Below the pieces are notes generated by a model. The model was not told the DNA's origin, ran no database searches, and saw only the letters and a program-made list of their open reading frames with translations. Positions 11,081 to 23,456 of a stretch of 64,000 nt of DNA are shown here, piece by piece (within the stretch, counting starts at the first letter, position 1; the number at the start of each line of letters is the position of its first letter). The stretch covers positions 130,774,337 to 130,838,336 of the forward strand of contig NW_026947485.1 of NCBI RefSeq assembly GCF_034190915.1, read 5' to 3'. The position numbers and the translations under genes were made by a program. This DNA comes from Cavia porcellus. Taxonomy: Eukaryota > Chordata > Mammalia > Rodentia > Caviidae.

Positions 11081-11197
11081 ATGGGGTTGGGGGTTTAGCT
11101 CAGCGGCGTAAGCGCCTGCCTTGCAAGCAGGCAGTCATGAGTTCGATCCCTGGTACCGATAAAAACGAAAAAGACCAAAAAAAAAAAAAAAAAAAAA
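11081..11197 (+). mobile_element. Young ID SINE with perfect target duplication
   Basis: ID body with A box (tagctcagcggcgtaagcg) and B box (gagttcgatccctgg), tail 'accgataaaaacgaaaaagacc' and a long A run. The 14-bp sequence gaaaatagaatagc flanks it at 11067-11080 and 11198-11211. Essentially full length. Confidence 0.93.
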
Positions 11198-11655
11198 GAA
11201 AATAGAATAGCTGTCATAGTAGACAATCAGACTAATCAGTCAACGAGATGCAGTGGTTTGGTCTTGTTTTTATCTACCATAGACTGAAGTAAAGTTGAGT
11301 TAAAGAGACAAGGAACTAAAAGACAACCTGGTCTGTACTTTCAAACCTTCGACAAAGAAATCTCCAAGGAGCCATGTGAAGGTCTTAGAGTTCCACATAA
11401 AATTCTCCTAAGTAAAAAGATTCTCCTGGTAAAAGATGTGGAAATCTCTTCATTCTGCCACTTATACCATTGTGGAAACTAGGAAACACAGTCAGATCCT
11501 GGCAGGTGTATTCAGTCAGACAGCAAACACTGTGTGCCTGTGGGAAGCTGCTAAGACAGCCTTTGTTAATTGTTTTTTCAAGTAAAGACAAAGCCCATTC
11601 ATAAAGATTAGGCTGCTTCTGGTTTCTGTCAGTGGAAACATTCTTATGTAGTTTT

Positions 11656-11747
11656 TTGTTTTTTGTTTTTTTTTTTTGGTACCAGGGATTGAACTCACGA
11701 CCTCGAGCTTGCCAGGCAGGCGCTTATGCTGCTGAGCTAAATCCCCA
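11656..11747 (-). mobile_element. ID SINE, reverse orientation
   Basis: Starts with a T-rich block (poly(A) on the other strand), then ggtaccagggattgaactca, the anticodon-arm region and gctgagctaaatcccca. Same family as the other IDs, slightly diverged. Confidence 0.88.
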
Positions 11748-14700
11748 ATAGTTATTGAGAAATTAATTAAAAGTCAGTATCTGTCTTCACTTTACACCCA
11801 TTTTCAGAGGCTCGCTACTTAGGTCATCTTCACTGGTAAAGAAGAGTAAGGCTATTTCTGCCTGCACTTTGCAGAGCTGTGTGGCACGCACAGAGCACTG
11901 TTACAGCCTTGGGGGAGAGATGCTCTATACACTTCTTTGGCTACCAATTTGGATTACATTTCATTGCTGATGCGGTTGCCTGTGAAGTGTGGGTTCAGAA
12001 CCTTTCCCTTTCCTGGGCATTTTGACTGGGGGCAGGAGCCAGGAGTCCCACGGTGGCTGATTTGGTGAATCAGGTGAATCAGGCGGGCGAGGACGATTGC
12101 ATGTTCTCCGGAGCTTGCCTTCCCTTCAAAGTATTTGGCAGCAGCATGTACTGTATTTTTTAAATAAAACAACCTTTTATAAGATACAAGAGATATTAGA
12201 TGAGACCTTGTAAGGACACTCATGAAAGAAGACTTCTGGAACTACTTCAGAAAGTAGCAGGTGATGGGAAAGGTGTGTTTAGAGCAAGAGGAAGTAATTC
12301 GAGGGGGATTAATGGCCATGTGTCTTTTTACTGTAATAATTTATTAAAATATAGTCACTATATAGTTCGATCACTTCTTGTGTTGCTGTTTTAGAACGCT
12401 AGATTTCTGGCCTCTTTTGAACAGTTAGAGTACCTGGGCACTCATCCATCTGTCCATGTAGCACTGGCTATGCAGCATAGGCACTGGGCAGTGGTCACCA
12501 CTGGGAAGTGCTTGTCCTTTCCCTTGCCTTATGTCTGGGTCACCTCACGTGGTCTCTTAAAGTTCAAAAGAGTTTTTGTCACAGTTTCTTTACAGCTTCC
12601 TTGTAAAACAGGCCATTCTCACTGCCAGAAGTTAGCAAATTATCATTGGAATTCTGTAGATTGTTTTGACTACAAATTTTTTTTGATTTTAGAAGTGTTT
12701 GGAAATTAGACAGACTGGAAAAGAGCTGATATCCATGTGAGCATGGAAACCTTAGACCCCAATTAAGTAGCTCATTGCATAGGTCTTGAAATACTGGATT
12801 CTGATGAAACCAGAAACACACAGGAACATGTTACCCTTGGTGTTTGTGGGTTTATTTTTCTCACAATTAGTTTAATTTAGCTCAGTAACATACTGTGTAT
12901 TATATGGTATAGAGATTTTATCTTGTTTTTGCTGGCTGCTAGAGCTCATCTGTGCTAACTTACTTGAGAAACCACCTCCTGTCACTTTTGCCTCATAGTG
13001 AAACTTAGAGGACTTCCTTCCCTGAGCAGCTTGGTTCTTTCATCCAGGCCTGCACCTGTGATGGAGGGCTCTTCTGTCTAGATTCCAGCAGATGAGGTTG
13101 AGTCAGATGAGACTGAAAACTGGCTTAGCAGGAGGAAACCTCAATGCACACAGAAAGGGGTAGCAAAGAGACTGCCCAAGCATGATCTCCAAAGTCTTAG
13201 ATGTTTGAGGTGCTGGGTGTTTCTGAAGCCAGGATGAGGCTCAGAGAGGAAAACAGTAGAATTGGTTGAATATTAAGAAGCTTTTACTGCCTCCTATATA
13301 CACACACACACACAAGCAAGTGGTTCCCTGTCTTTGCAGGAGATGGGAATTTATTTCTGGAGAAATTCAAGTGTACAGAGCTTACAGAGTCGTAAAGTTT
13401 GGGTGTTACTGACATCAGGGGTGAGGCGCTGAACTGACATGGTGTTATGTGAAGTGTGTGCATTGCATACCAAGTCTCCAGCCTCCTCTCTTATCCAGGT
13501 TCAAGAATTCTGGCAGCTTAGCAGTTGCCAGCCTGGCTCCCATATCCTGGGCATGAAGTGGAAGCAGCCTTCTCTGCCCACATCTGATGACCATGTGGGC
13601 ATGTGTGTCCGCTCAGTCATACTAGGCATTTTCCATCCGTGCCCCAAAGGTTTCCAAGCAGCTTCCAGTGTCTTGCTCTTAACTATGAAAGAACCATTGG
13701 AAATCAACAGAGAGCTTGAAGCAATTGCTGACACAAAAAAATAAGTACCAGTAATGAAACAATAAATACAAACAGAAAAAAAAAATGAAGTTAGAGGAGC
13801 AAAGGTGCAGGAGAGCCAGTTCTTTTTTTTCTAATTGGAGACTCATTCTGGAAAGTGCAGTACATTGCAGAAGTTCATATAGAAAAACAATGGGAAGCAA
13901 TTTACCAAAGAAATAATCTAAGGAAGTTATCCAAATACTGGGGACACCAGGCAACACACTGAAAGAATTTGCTAAGTGTTCAGCTAAATGAACAGGGTAC
14001 ATTGGTACATATCATTGAGTATAAAGAGAAAAATCTAAATTTCTAGGACCGAAACACTGCTTGTGTACCCACATACACACACACCACACCTAACCAGCAC
14101 GATAAATCTGAATGGCAATGGACTTTTTAACCTTGGAAACTGGAACGCAGTGGAGTACTCTCTTCAATGCTTTGAGGGGAATTTTTAAGCTGGAATTTTA
14201 TACCAAGCCACATTGTAAGTCATGAGTGAGGATTAACTAAAGACATTTCATCTCCAAGAGGCTCTCAAAGATACTTTTCAAATCAGTTTTGCAGTAAGCT
14301 AACAAAGATTGTGCTTCCCCCAAAACTAAGGAAAATACAGCAAAGGAGCCAGAGTTAAGGCCTGGAATGCCTGAGCGAGCCTGAGAAGCTAGAGTGTGGG
14401 GCTCCGAGGAGCAGGCAGGCCTCTGGGGGGCAGCAGTACTGCGGGGATGGGTGGATTCCTAACCACTGTGCTGGACAGGAAACAGCCAGGAGGACTTGGC
14501 GGCGTTTGGAAGGTAAGTTAGCGCAAGAAAACAGAACTAACAAAAGAATCTGTTATTTCCAGGAAAAGTTAAAGTTTACTGAAAAAGAAATTAATATAAT
14601 AAACTATTTGATGAGGCATTGGGCAAGATGTGTGTAATTGTAAATCACATAATAGTATCAGTGCTGATGACTGGTTTAACCAAAATTGTATTCTGGAAAG

Positions 14701-14784
14701 CTTCCAGGAAGGGCAGGGTGAATATAATAGAGATTGGATTTCAAAATCTATCACATAGAAAATCAACCATTAATATCTTAATCT

Positions 14785-14895
14785 GGGGGCTGGGGATTTA
14801 GCTCAGCGGCATAAGTGCCTGCCTTGCAAGTGTGTGGTTGTGAGTTCGATCCCTGGTACCGATAAAAATGAAAAAGACCAAAAAAAAAAAAAAAT
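14785..14895 (+). mobile_element. ID SINE just upstream of the last RHOBTB3 exon
   Basis: gggctggggatttagctcag, gcataagtgcctgccttgca, gagttcgatccctggtaccg, then the 'ataaaaatgaaaaagacc' tail and poly(A). It lies ~65 bp before the last-exon acceptor. The anticodon arm differs from the young consensus, so it is somewhat older. Confidence 0.9.
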
Positions 14896-14961
14896 TGTAA
14901 TTTATTAATCTGATTCAAAATAAAATTTGTTCAGTCAATATTCTTTTTCTTCAAATTTCAG

Positions 14962-15077
14962 TGGAAGAACGCAGTTTCGTTGAAAAGCACAGATGGCCAT
15001 CAAATTTGTACTTGAAGCAGCTTGCAGAATACAGGAAATATATTCACTCCCGGAAATGTCGTTGCCTAGTAATGTAA
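14962..15077 (+). CDS. RHOBTB3: RHOBTB3 final coding exon and stop
   Basis: A 116-nt coding portion, phase 1 in. It encodes VEERSFVEKHRWPSN, then LYLKQLAEYRKYIHSRKC and a terminal RCLVM, stopping at TAA 15075-15077. The acceptor is caaatttcag (to 14961). The C-terminal C-L-V-M is a CaaX-like box. Within the RHOBTB group this ending separates RHOBTB3 from RHOBTB1 and RHOBTB2, so it secures the gene call. With the three earlier exons it completes about 184 residues of a protein that is 611 residues long in human. No lesion is seen. Confidence 0.96.
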
Positions 15078-17790
15078 TGTGGAGCTTTTATATACATACA
15101 TGTTTTCATGATTATGAAGAATGGGATATTGCTGGATTCCAGTGGAATTCTTATGACTGAATGCCAGTGTGGATGTTAAAAATCAGCTTAATGTGTTTAT
15201 TAGTTCTCTTTGAAAAACCAAAACTGTATTTTTAAAAGGGAACAAAATATAACACAGACTAAAACTAAGGCTTTACTCTAGAATATAAAACTGTTCTACA
15301 GCTATATTTTTCCCTTTAAGATGTTCTGTTGCTTTGGTGACCCCTCCTTGTTAAGAAATCCTTAAAATTTTTTAAAAAATCTATTAGGATTAATACAGAA
15401 ATTCATCACATCTGATTAGCTGCTGTATTAAAACCAGGAGCAATGAAGAATCCCATGTAACTAATTCTACAATGAGAAATCTTGAGGTAGAGACTAATCA
15501 GTCCAATGTGAAATTTTTGAAATGAAAATTCGAGATTTTGAGAGTGTCATGCTAACTTTCTTGGTTCCAAACTAGTGTCAGTGTTTGAATCAACATCATG
15601 AACAAATCTCTTCCCTCCAGAGGGGTCACCTGTCTTCTGTCCGGGTTCTGACTGGGCAGGAAGCCCACCAGTTCCTGTCACACAGGCTCCACACTTGGAA
15701 GCCCTTCATTGTTTTGGTGCTTGGCTACGGCTGTCATGAAATTGTTAATAATGTTTGAAGAAGGGGCCCCATTTTGCCTTTGCACTGGGCCCCTAAAATT
15801 ATGTGTATTTCCTGGCAGGAAAAATACCATGTTTTCCTGCTCAGACATCATTTTCTCTGAAAGCTGAAAGAGGCACTGGTGTCCAGGGAATCTAGGGCTT
15901 GTCAGAGGGGAGAGAGGACAGTGGTGATTCTTGCTCTTGGGGTGTCTGTCCCACAGGGCCTTTGGTGCCACCTCCATTAGTGCATGAAAATCACCAGTGT
16001 TGGATTAACTTTAAAACCTAGTCCTGGCTCTGTTGCTGATGAACAAACACTTTCTTGATCATTCTGTAAGGCCAAGGTATTGGTAACAGTGATGACTAGC
16101 TTGATTTTAGTACACATTTATAAAGATGTATTAAAAGGAAAAGATGCATTCTGAAGAATTTGCTGTGGAGGCTCAGTACTTCAGAGTGTGCTAAGATTAG
16201 GTTGTCAGTGGTTTGAATTGTTCGAATTCTTTCCAAGAAATATAGGGCTATTTAATGTGGAGTGGCTTGAGTCTTATCCTTTAAGGTTACTCAGTAAGTT
16301 AAAGAAAGGGTATAAATCAAAGATGTGTTCTGTGTAGAGAAAATGGTACTGGGATAGAAGACAGAAGTAGTTTCTCTCATAGCACATGTGTACACAAATG
16401 ATTATTTCAGAAGCTCATAAGCCTGAAGTTAGAAAACAGATTACTTAGTATTTATTGTTCATGCTATTGCCATCTTTAATTTAATATTGGAATATGTTTT
16501 TCTGTTAAATTCGAGTGATTTTAGAATACGCATATTTTTTTTCCAACTTCTCAAATGTTTGATTGAACAGTCTTATAATGTAGTATTAGGATTCCATGCA
16601 GCTGATACATGTACCAATACTATCAGAAGAAAGTAAAAACTTCCTTATAAATATATTCCAGGAAACCTGCTTTCAATTGGACTGTGTTAATGAAGATTAC
16701 TGGAATGTGTTTTGTATTTTTTGTGTTTTAATCACTTCAGTAATCAATTATTAGCAAATCCCATTTGGTTAGGATTAATATCATAAAGAATAGTTACTAT
16801 AGCAAATTTCTATAAAGTCTTTCACATTTATGAACTTTTAAAATGCAATGGTAACCTTTTGTTCTTTGGAAGCACATTCTCATCACTATATTACAGCATT
16901 TAAAATGGAAAGTTACCAATTGCAAAACAAATTAAAATATTTTCTTGAAAATACTATTGAATAAGTAGATAGTAGCTAGTTCTTTTTGGTTGTTTGGCCT
17001 GAGTGAAATTGAGTTTGGAAGCTGGTACTCCTGGGTGCTGATCTGTAGTATTTATTTTGAAAGTTCTTTACCACCTATGTGGGTGACTCAGCCTGATGCA
17101 TCAATTCTCCAGAGCTAATTAAAATATGATCAAATTAGTGTTAGAACTCATTGAGTGTAGAATCTTTAATACCTTTAATTGACTCAATTTAAAATGATGA
17201 GAAATTTCAGAGACTCATAAACTATTTTAGGGAAATGCATGCTGGTTTCAAGGAGAATTTTTCAATTGAACAATTATTTCTAGATGGATGTATACTTTTG
17301 CTGATCTCTGCTTTATTATATTTCCCAATCATTTTAATTAGAGAGGATACTCTATATTGGAGCTAAGGCCTTTCCTTTCTGGGCCAAGTTTTCATGCTGT
17401 TTAACCCTTTGTATACTGCTGGCTACTCTGTGTTCCCATTACAGGAGCCTAGATTTGTAATAGTGAACTTCTGGGGTTGTAGTGGAAGTTCGGCCCATCC
17501 ACACCAGCGTGGGGGGCTTCACATTGGGTAGTAGCAAAATAAATTTTATTTCCACAGTAGCTAAACTTTCCAACTATAATTTTACAAACTACTACACTAC
17601 TATAGCTAATTGGGCACAAATGTCCTCAAAGTATTTCATTTTATTTAAAGTATCTGTTTAATTCAATCTTTAATGATTTTGCAAAGAAGGGCATGTGAGT
17701 AATTTTAATAGAGCCTGACCTGAATTTATATGTTTTTAGCTTTAGTATTTAACATTTTATAACAAATAAACTTTTTTAAAAATAAGTTTA
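15078..17790 (+). other. RHOBTB3: RHOBTB3 3' untranslated region
   Basis: AT-rich sequence with no recognised repeat, following the RHOBTB3 stop. Two AATAAA signals lie near its end (17538-17543 and 17765-17770), the second followed by the GT-rich stretch gaagtgtcctgtag. A transcript end near 17790 gives a 3' UTR of ~2.7 kb, about what I recall for the human mRNA. The absence of SINEs over 2.7 kb, in a window where they otherwise occur every few kb, also supports mRNA sequence. The exact end is inferred. Confidence 0.65.
17765..17770 (+). promoter_or_regulatory. RHOBTB3: Probable main poly(A) signal of RHOBTB3
   Basis: Canonical AATAAA ~2.69 kb after the stop, with a GT-rich element 15-40 nt downstream. 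An alternative signal lies at 17538-17543. Confidence 0.55.
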
Positions 17791-19129
17791 ATGAAGTGTC
17801 CTGTAGTTATTTTACCTTGGATGTTGCTGAAATGATTGTGAGAATATTTCCCGGTGTTTCTCAGGTATGATTAAGTCTTGCAGCTAAGTTCCGTAAAGTA
17901 TCTGGAGTGTTGCTGATATTGTAGATGCACTCATACAGTGAGATGAGATTTTTAAAATTTAGCATTGCTTTTAACAACTGATTAGAGAACACAGGAGTTT
18001 CTCTTAGCATGCTGATGGCTTTTATTTAGAGGGTTTGGATAATTATGTTTACCATAGGCAGGAGGAGGAGTGAGCACAGCAGCCGCTCCGAAAGCACATG
18101 TTGCACACCGTGCAACAGCAATCCTCTAAAGACTCAAGTTGTTGGCTGTGTCTCCTACATCTATCAGGGCTCCACGGCTGGTGTGCAGTTATGTCGCTAG
18201 CACAAATCTGCTCTTCCTTGCAGATCTGCATTTCTTTCTATGAGGCCCTTTATCAGCCAGCCATTTCTTGTCTGCTGGGCCACAACTCTCACAGGCAGGA
18301 AAGACTGTCCTTCCAGGTGTCTGTGTAGTTGTACACCTCAGTCTTCCTATAGCTTGGGTTAGATGCAAAATCTTGTGTGTCCTGTAAAACCCAACTTAAA
18401 TGTCACTTTTCTTTTCCTTTCTGTGACTCTCCCATGGAAGAATTAATGGCCTCTGCTTGTCTTTGCCTTTGCTCTTGGTGCCTTTGTTATGGTACTCACA
18501 GCATTCCTGGGTACCCTGTGTTGGTAATCTCCATTTGATTCTGATCGATGGTAGGGATTGCAGAAAACCAGCCAGCTAGGAATGTGTAACTGGAGGGATC
18601 GAAAGGAGATTAAAGAAGACACAGGTAATTTTGAGAGAGGGCCTGGGGGCTCTTGCCTCTAGTGGACAAAGAGCTCTGAGCATCTGGGTTACCTCGCTTG
18701 TATTAATTTAGGAGGCAAGGGAACAACCAGTTAGGTTAATGGAAAATCCATTCACTTATTATTTGCAAGCATACCTAGGTAGGTATTTCTCTAAATGAGA
18801 TGTCAGCTGAGTGGACTATTCCCCGGGCCTTGCAGTATACCGACATACCTCCATGTGCCAGAGAGGAACAGCTTGCCCAGCTCTCCTTCGTGTCCACAGG
18901 GAAGGTCACCTGGGCCTCAAACCTGTTGCCAAGTTTCCCACACAGGATCTTCCCTTACTTGTCTTCCTAACCCTCCATCAGGCATAGGGTCTAGATTAAC
19001 TGTTATCTGAAAAAGCCAGGTTACTTAGCTGGAGTGGTAATCTACATGCTGGCAAATGCAAGTAAAAAATGTGCTCATGCTTGAAGCTTTGTTAGCCCTG
19101 TGTCTGGAGTCGATGCAGTCAGCTGGTAT
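17791..19129. other. Intergenic, no gene seen
   Basis: Between the RHOBTB3 end and the endogenous retrovirus. 'aacttaaatgtcacttttc' near 18392 resembles an L2 LINE 3' end. Otherwise nothing is recognised. Confidence 0.5.
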
Positions 19130-19757
19130 TGATATAGGGGAATGAAACTCCCAACCTATTATGTCCAGTATGAGTTTGTGTTCTCTAAAATTGAAGAATG
19201 AATTTTAGGAACAACGAAGATTATGAGCAGAATATATTTATTGAGAGCAAGAAAAAGCTTCTGTCTGAAAAAGAGACAGAATAGGTTCTGAGCAGGTTGC
19301 CAGGGGCTTTTGTCTTTTCTAGGGACTCTATTATAGAGTAAAACCATGAGGTTAGATGAGTCAAAGGTGGGGAAAATAGGAATTTGCAAGCTGGGCATAA
19401 GGTGGGGCAGAACTGTGGTCAACCAATAAGATTAATTGCTCAGGTAAAATTGATTAAATTAGGAGCAAATGGGGGAGTAAGTCATGTTGTAAGTGGGCAT
19501 GCCTAAGAGCAGTGACTTCCTGTAGGGAGGTGGGATGCTGATTCTTGAATTTCTCAGGGTGATAGAGAACTATTTGGACTGTGGATCCTTAGGATGTGGT
19601 TGTATTTGCTTTGTCTTTTGTTTTGAGATCTGGCTCACAGCAAATGATTGTTTCTTCCAAGGCTGCAGGGTATCTGAACTTCTGCTCTGGCTCCTTTGAG
19701 GGCCCAGCCTTGTCTGATGGCCTATAATATTTCTAACTAGTTCAGCTGTCTGTTATA
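19130..19757 (-). repeat. 3' LTR of the endogenous retrovirus (family A)
   Basis: Collinear with 25172-25776 along its full length (e.g. 'aacaacgaagattatgagca', 'ggtcaaccaataagattaat'). On the minus strand the AATAAATAT poly(A) signal lies in the 3' third. The 5' end reads TATAACAG instead of TG..., a point change or small lesion at the terminal dinucleotide. The two LTRs differ at many sites, so the insertion is old. Confidence 0.75.
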
Positions 19758-19768
19758 CTCCCCACTCT
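19758..19768 (-). promoter_or_regulatory. Polypurine tract of the endogenous retrovirus
   Basis: Minus strand AGAGTGGGGAG directly precedes the 3' LTR, where the plus-strand primer of a retrovirus sits. Its position fixes the 3' LTR start. Confidence 0.65.
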
Positions 19769-19825
19769 GAAGAAGTAACCTGAACTGCTGTGAGGAGGTA
19801 ATGGGCAATGACCAATCTGGCTTCT

Positions 19826-20245
19826 TCAGGCTAAAGAGGGTTGTAGTGGTTGAACAGCAGTCACAGATACTTCTGCAGAGGTTTTGTCTAAAGGCCCTCG
19901 ATAGACACCAGGAGTTTTCATCTTGGGTAGATGTACAGCTTTAAGTCTGGAGGAGACAAAGCCAAAGTTAAGTATGGATGGGCCAAAGAATAAAATCAAC
20001 AAGATAATCATGAGTATAGTTAACAAAGATTTCTACCAGTAGGAGCCAGTAATGGCTTCCCATATGAAGGAAAAAGATAAGGTCCAAGGAATTCTAGAGT
20101 AAGATGTGTTACTAATTTGCTATCTAATATCTTGAAGAGCTACTGAGATATTAGAAGAATCAGGAATGTATACATGGCATTCATTTTTACAATTGCACAA
20201 GTACCCTCCTGTGCTCTGTTAGAATGTCTAATGCCATCTGATTTT
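19826..20245 (-). pseudogene. Retroviral env transmembrane-subunit remnant
   Basis: Minus-strand frames show a short ectodomain piece (ALDILT, near 20221-20240), then in another frame a strongly hydrophobic membrane segment and a tail ending in a stop at 19826. The order and the distance to the polypurine tract fit the end of a gammaretrovirus-type env. At least one frameshift and internal stops separate the parts; the surface subunit is missing. Non-functional. Confidence 0.6.
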
Positions 20246-20998
20246 GGTGGATGACCTGCCTCATTAATTGTATTTTATTTATGAGACAGACCAGTTGAAG
20301 TGTCATTCAAGGCCTGCTGAGTATAGTTAAGATCTCAATGTATATCATATGACTTTGTCTGGACAAGATTTGGTGGATCCCAGTAAAAAGAATCTAGAAG
20401 GAATCTAGCATATTACTGATTTTTATCCATATGATGCCTTAGGGTTTGGCACCTTTAGGCAACAACAGTTTTTAACCATGGCATATATAATCAAAGTTTG
20501 TGTGCAAAGGCATATATAATCAAAGCAAGAGAAATAGTACTGACACAAGGTTAGAAACTGTTTCTAAGTTATAGCAATAGTAACCCGTTGGCTCTTAGGT
20601 CCTTTTATTGATGGAGTCTAACATTTTGTCATAAATTTTTCTAGCTTTAGTTATAATCATCTCTAAATTTGATTAACTTATGAGAAGCAGATTAATACTT
20701 TATTTTGACAAATAAAACTCTTTTAAGTTTTTGTATGTGAACAATAGTATGGTACTGTATTGGAGGTATAGTACCTGGATGGAAGACCAGAGTTGAGAAG
20801 GACAAAGCGACATATGCCAATGTCCAGCACTTGGCTGGTTTTCACTTCTCACCATGATTACTCAGGGCTCCTCCGCAGAGATGATAGGCACAGGTGACAG
20901 TGTGGCCAGAGGGAGGAGACGAGTGCCCCGAGGCCCTTCAGTTCTGCTGATAGGATGGGTCTGAACCCTGGGGCCTGGGCCTCAGACAGCAGTCAGCC

Positions 20999-21700
20999 TC
21001 CAGTGGTCCCCTTCGCAGTTGGGGCATGGCTTGGGAGGCCTTTTAAGGCAGTCCCTCTTAAAGTGGACCGGCTTGTGGCAGCGATAGCAGGTAGATATCC
21101 TCGTTGAGCTCTTCTTGGAACCCTGAGAATCAGGCTTCGTGTTTTTACGGCCATAATACAGGTGGCCATTTTTGGTCTCTATTTTCTCTCTTTGGTTTTC
21201 CCCCAGTCCTGATTATAGAATACTAAGGAAGCAGTTTTTACTAAAGAATCAAATGAACCATCTGGAGAAAAGGCTATCTCTTTATAGCTTTTTTCTAATA
21301 CCTGGAGTTGACTGGTTAATAAACATGTCTTTAAGCAAAATCTGTCCCTCTATTGAATCAGGATCTATGAACATATGTTTTATTATTGCCTCTGAAAAAT
21401 GATCTAAGAAGTCAGAGTGGTTTTTGCCTTTTTCCTGAGAAATAGCTGACAATTTAAAATAATAAGAAGGATTGGTTTTTGTCCTTCTTCGACCTTCAAG
21501 AATACAAACTTGAAAATGTTTCTTGTTCCAGTCTCCTGTTTTGTTGTCAGGCCACTCAGGCTCTGGGGTAGGAACTGCTTGTGTACCAGTGGGGACTGGA
21601 AGTTCCCCTCTCTGTCTGTCTTTTGGCCTTCTAAAGTTAATAATGTGGTAGTTATCTCCAAAGGCGATAGCAGCCTATAAGGCTGCCTGTCTCTCACTAG
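20999..21700 (-). pseudogene. Retroviral gag, nucleocapsid end with zinc knuckles
   Basis: At 21048-21089 the minus strand encodes a CCHC zinc knuckle, C-x2-C-x4-H-x4-C (CYRCHKPVHFKRDC). A second cysteine pair (CPNC, from 21026) is followed by G-D-H-W, but the final cysteine is lost and a stop follows at about 20985. An open frame at 21404-21697 belongs to the preceding gag part. Nucleocapsid knuckles bind the viral RNA in living retroviruses; here the frame is broken. Confidence 0.75.
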
Positions 21701-22000
21701 AAGTCAATGTCTGATTTAAGAGTAACATTACATCTTTCCAATCTAGTTCATATGTCGAGTAAATCCTCCAAGGACCTCAATGTACTTGTCATCTGAAAAT
21801 TTTCCTAGTTCTAGCTTAATTTGCTTTAAGTCATTGAGAGAAAGAGACCTAAGAATAGGAGTGGTCTCATAAGGATTATAATTACATCTGGAGCATAGAT
21901 AAGATTTATCTTTTAATGTAAAGAAAGTTTCAACATAATGCAGTTCTAACCATTTTTCCTCTTTCTTACACTGATTTTAGTGGTAAAAGCACATCATAAT
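21700..22000 (-). pseudogene. Retroviral gag capsid remnant
   Basis: Minus-strand translation gives a class-I capsid pattern: LSLNDLKQIKLELGKFSDD, then Y-I-E-V-L and, after a break, DVMLLLNQ. This resembles the N-terminal capsid domain of gammaretrovirus-like ERVs. Several stops occur in the 300 bp. Confidence 0.65.
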
Positions 22001-22057
22001 TAATACTTCCCTCTGTATTCCATTTTTGTTCTAGGGGGTAGGTAGGCCACGCACTGT

Positions 22058-22193
22058 GGTAGCCCATTGGAACTCATTTCCCACCACAGGTAAATTGCCT
22101 GGGGTGGGGAAGATGACCTCAAGATAGAGCCCCTTGGTTCTGCCTCCCAGCCTCCCACCGCTGCAGCGTCCCATTCAGGGCAAAATCCTTTCA
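22058..22193 (-). repeat. LTR family B, truncated copy
   Basis: tagcccattggaactcattt ... gatagagccccttggttc ... caaaatcctttca aligns with the outer (minus-strand 5') half of the LTR-B at 24160-24479; the other half is missing. It directly borders the gag remnant. Confidence 0.7.
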
Positions 22194-22436
22194 CAGAGAA
22201 ATACCAATTGGCTCTTTTTCAACATGGAAGGGTTGAACATCTTCCAGTGCTGAAGAATGCATTCCAATGGAAGAAGGGGCTTTGGCATTGAGTTGCGTGT
22301 GTGTGGAATGTAAAAGCAAGGCATAAGGGTATGAAACCTTTTTTCCACGACCAGGAGTCAAACTCAGGAACTTTTGCTGAGCTATGAATGATACTGAGCT
22401 ATCTAGCTATGCAAAAAAGGAAATACAATCAGGCGT

Positions 22437-22440
<4 letters not shown>

Positions 22441-22467
<27 letters not shown>

Positions 22468-22565
22468 CTTTTTCTTTTTCCTTTTTATCGGTAACAGGGA
22501 TCGAACTCACTACTGCCTGCTTGCAAGGCAGGTGCTTATGCCACTGAGCTAAATCCCCAGCCCCC
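22441..22565 (-). mobile_element. ID SINE, reverse orientation, inside the retrovirus
   Basis: A long T run, then ttttatcggtaacagggatc and gctgagctaaatccccagcc. Flanked by near-identical aggcgtccttttt / aggtgtcccttttt, a target duplication. It entered after the retrovirus. Confidence 0.9.
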
Positions 22566-22769
22566 TAGGTGTCCCTTTTTATTCCTATTTGATAAATGTT
22601 CCCTAGGCATCCCTTGGGTTGACACTGCTCCAGGGCAGGTGGATGCCTTCTGGAGGGAATGGAAGATGGATTCGGTCAGCCTATCCACCCTCAGCCTTGC
22701 GTGCAATCCTACCTTCCCAGATAGCTCATGAACTTTGTTTCCATAAGGAAGACTTAAAGAAGGAAGCAT

Positions 22770-22856
22770 GGGGCTGGGGATTTAGCTCAGCGGCATAAGC
22801 ACCTGCCTTGCAAACAGGTGGTCGTGAGTTTGATTCCCTGTACCAATAAAGAAAAA
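22770..22856 (+). mobile_element. ID SINE inside the retrovirus
   Basis: ggggctggggatttagctca ... gcataagcacctgccttgca ... taccaataaagaaa. Flanked by a 10-bp duplication aaggaagcat (22760-22769 and 22857-22866). Confidence 0.9.
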
Positions 22857-23456
22857 AAGGAAGCATAACTTTGTAATAAACCACTGCTTTTTGTTGGTTA
22901 GAAGAGAGCCTACAAAAAAGTGAGTTGGCAATTAGAGGATTTCTCTAACTTTACTGTGAAGGAGATCACCGCTGGAGATAGAAAAGGCAACAAATAACTT
23001 GAGGAATTCTATCCCTGGGCCCTAGGGCAAGGAATCCTCCAAGGTAGTTATATTATCCATCTAATCACCTGGGCAATCTTTTCTAGTGGAGGGACATGGC
23101 TAGGCTTTATTTAAATTTCAATACCTTTGAAGCTCACAGGTTAAACTTACATTAGCAATCACATTTTAAGTTAGTAAAAGATACATAAGTCCTTATAGAC
23201 ACACAGAAAGGAAAAGCCTATTACTCTTAATTAACATAGGTAAATCATTTCCCTACTAGTTGCTGTGGAATGTAAGCAATTATTGCAAGCTACCTCAGTT
23301 TAATCTCTGAAGAGGGGTAGTCTAAGTGATCTGAATGTCACTGAAAGTCTTAGCAGAAAGCTCTTAGTCTACTGGCAAAGAAATAAGGATGATACATAAG
23401 TGGAGATCTTCAGTGGTCACAAGCAAATGTCCACTGAGGAACTTTTGGGTGTCCAC

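Larger units (their letters stand above)
10022..14961 (+). other. RHOBTB3: RHOBTB3 last intron
   Basis: A 4.9 kb intron from gtaggg at 10022 to cttcaaatttcag at 14961. It contains ID SINEs at 11081-11197 (+), 11656-11747 (-) and 14785-14895 (+), a TA run near 10706-10722 and a CA run near 13303. The rest (10100-11080, 11750-14780) shows no assignable gene; parts around 13,740-14,340 look repeat-like but I cannot name a family. Confidence 0.75.

Noticed and set aside
13439..14380. Possible gene or pseudogene in the last RHOBTB3 intron
   Set aside because: Some phrases look repeat-derived, but no protein similarity holds over more than a few residues; left unassigned.
21404..21697. 97-codon minus frame as a host gene
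   Set aside because: It is contiguous with retroviral capsid and zinc-knuckle remnants and lies between two LTRs; part of decayed gag.
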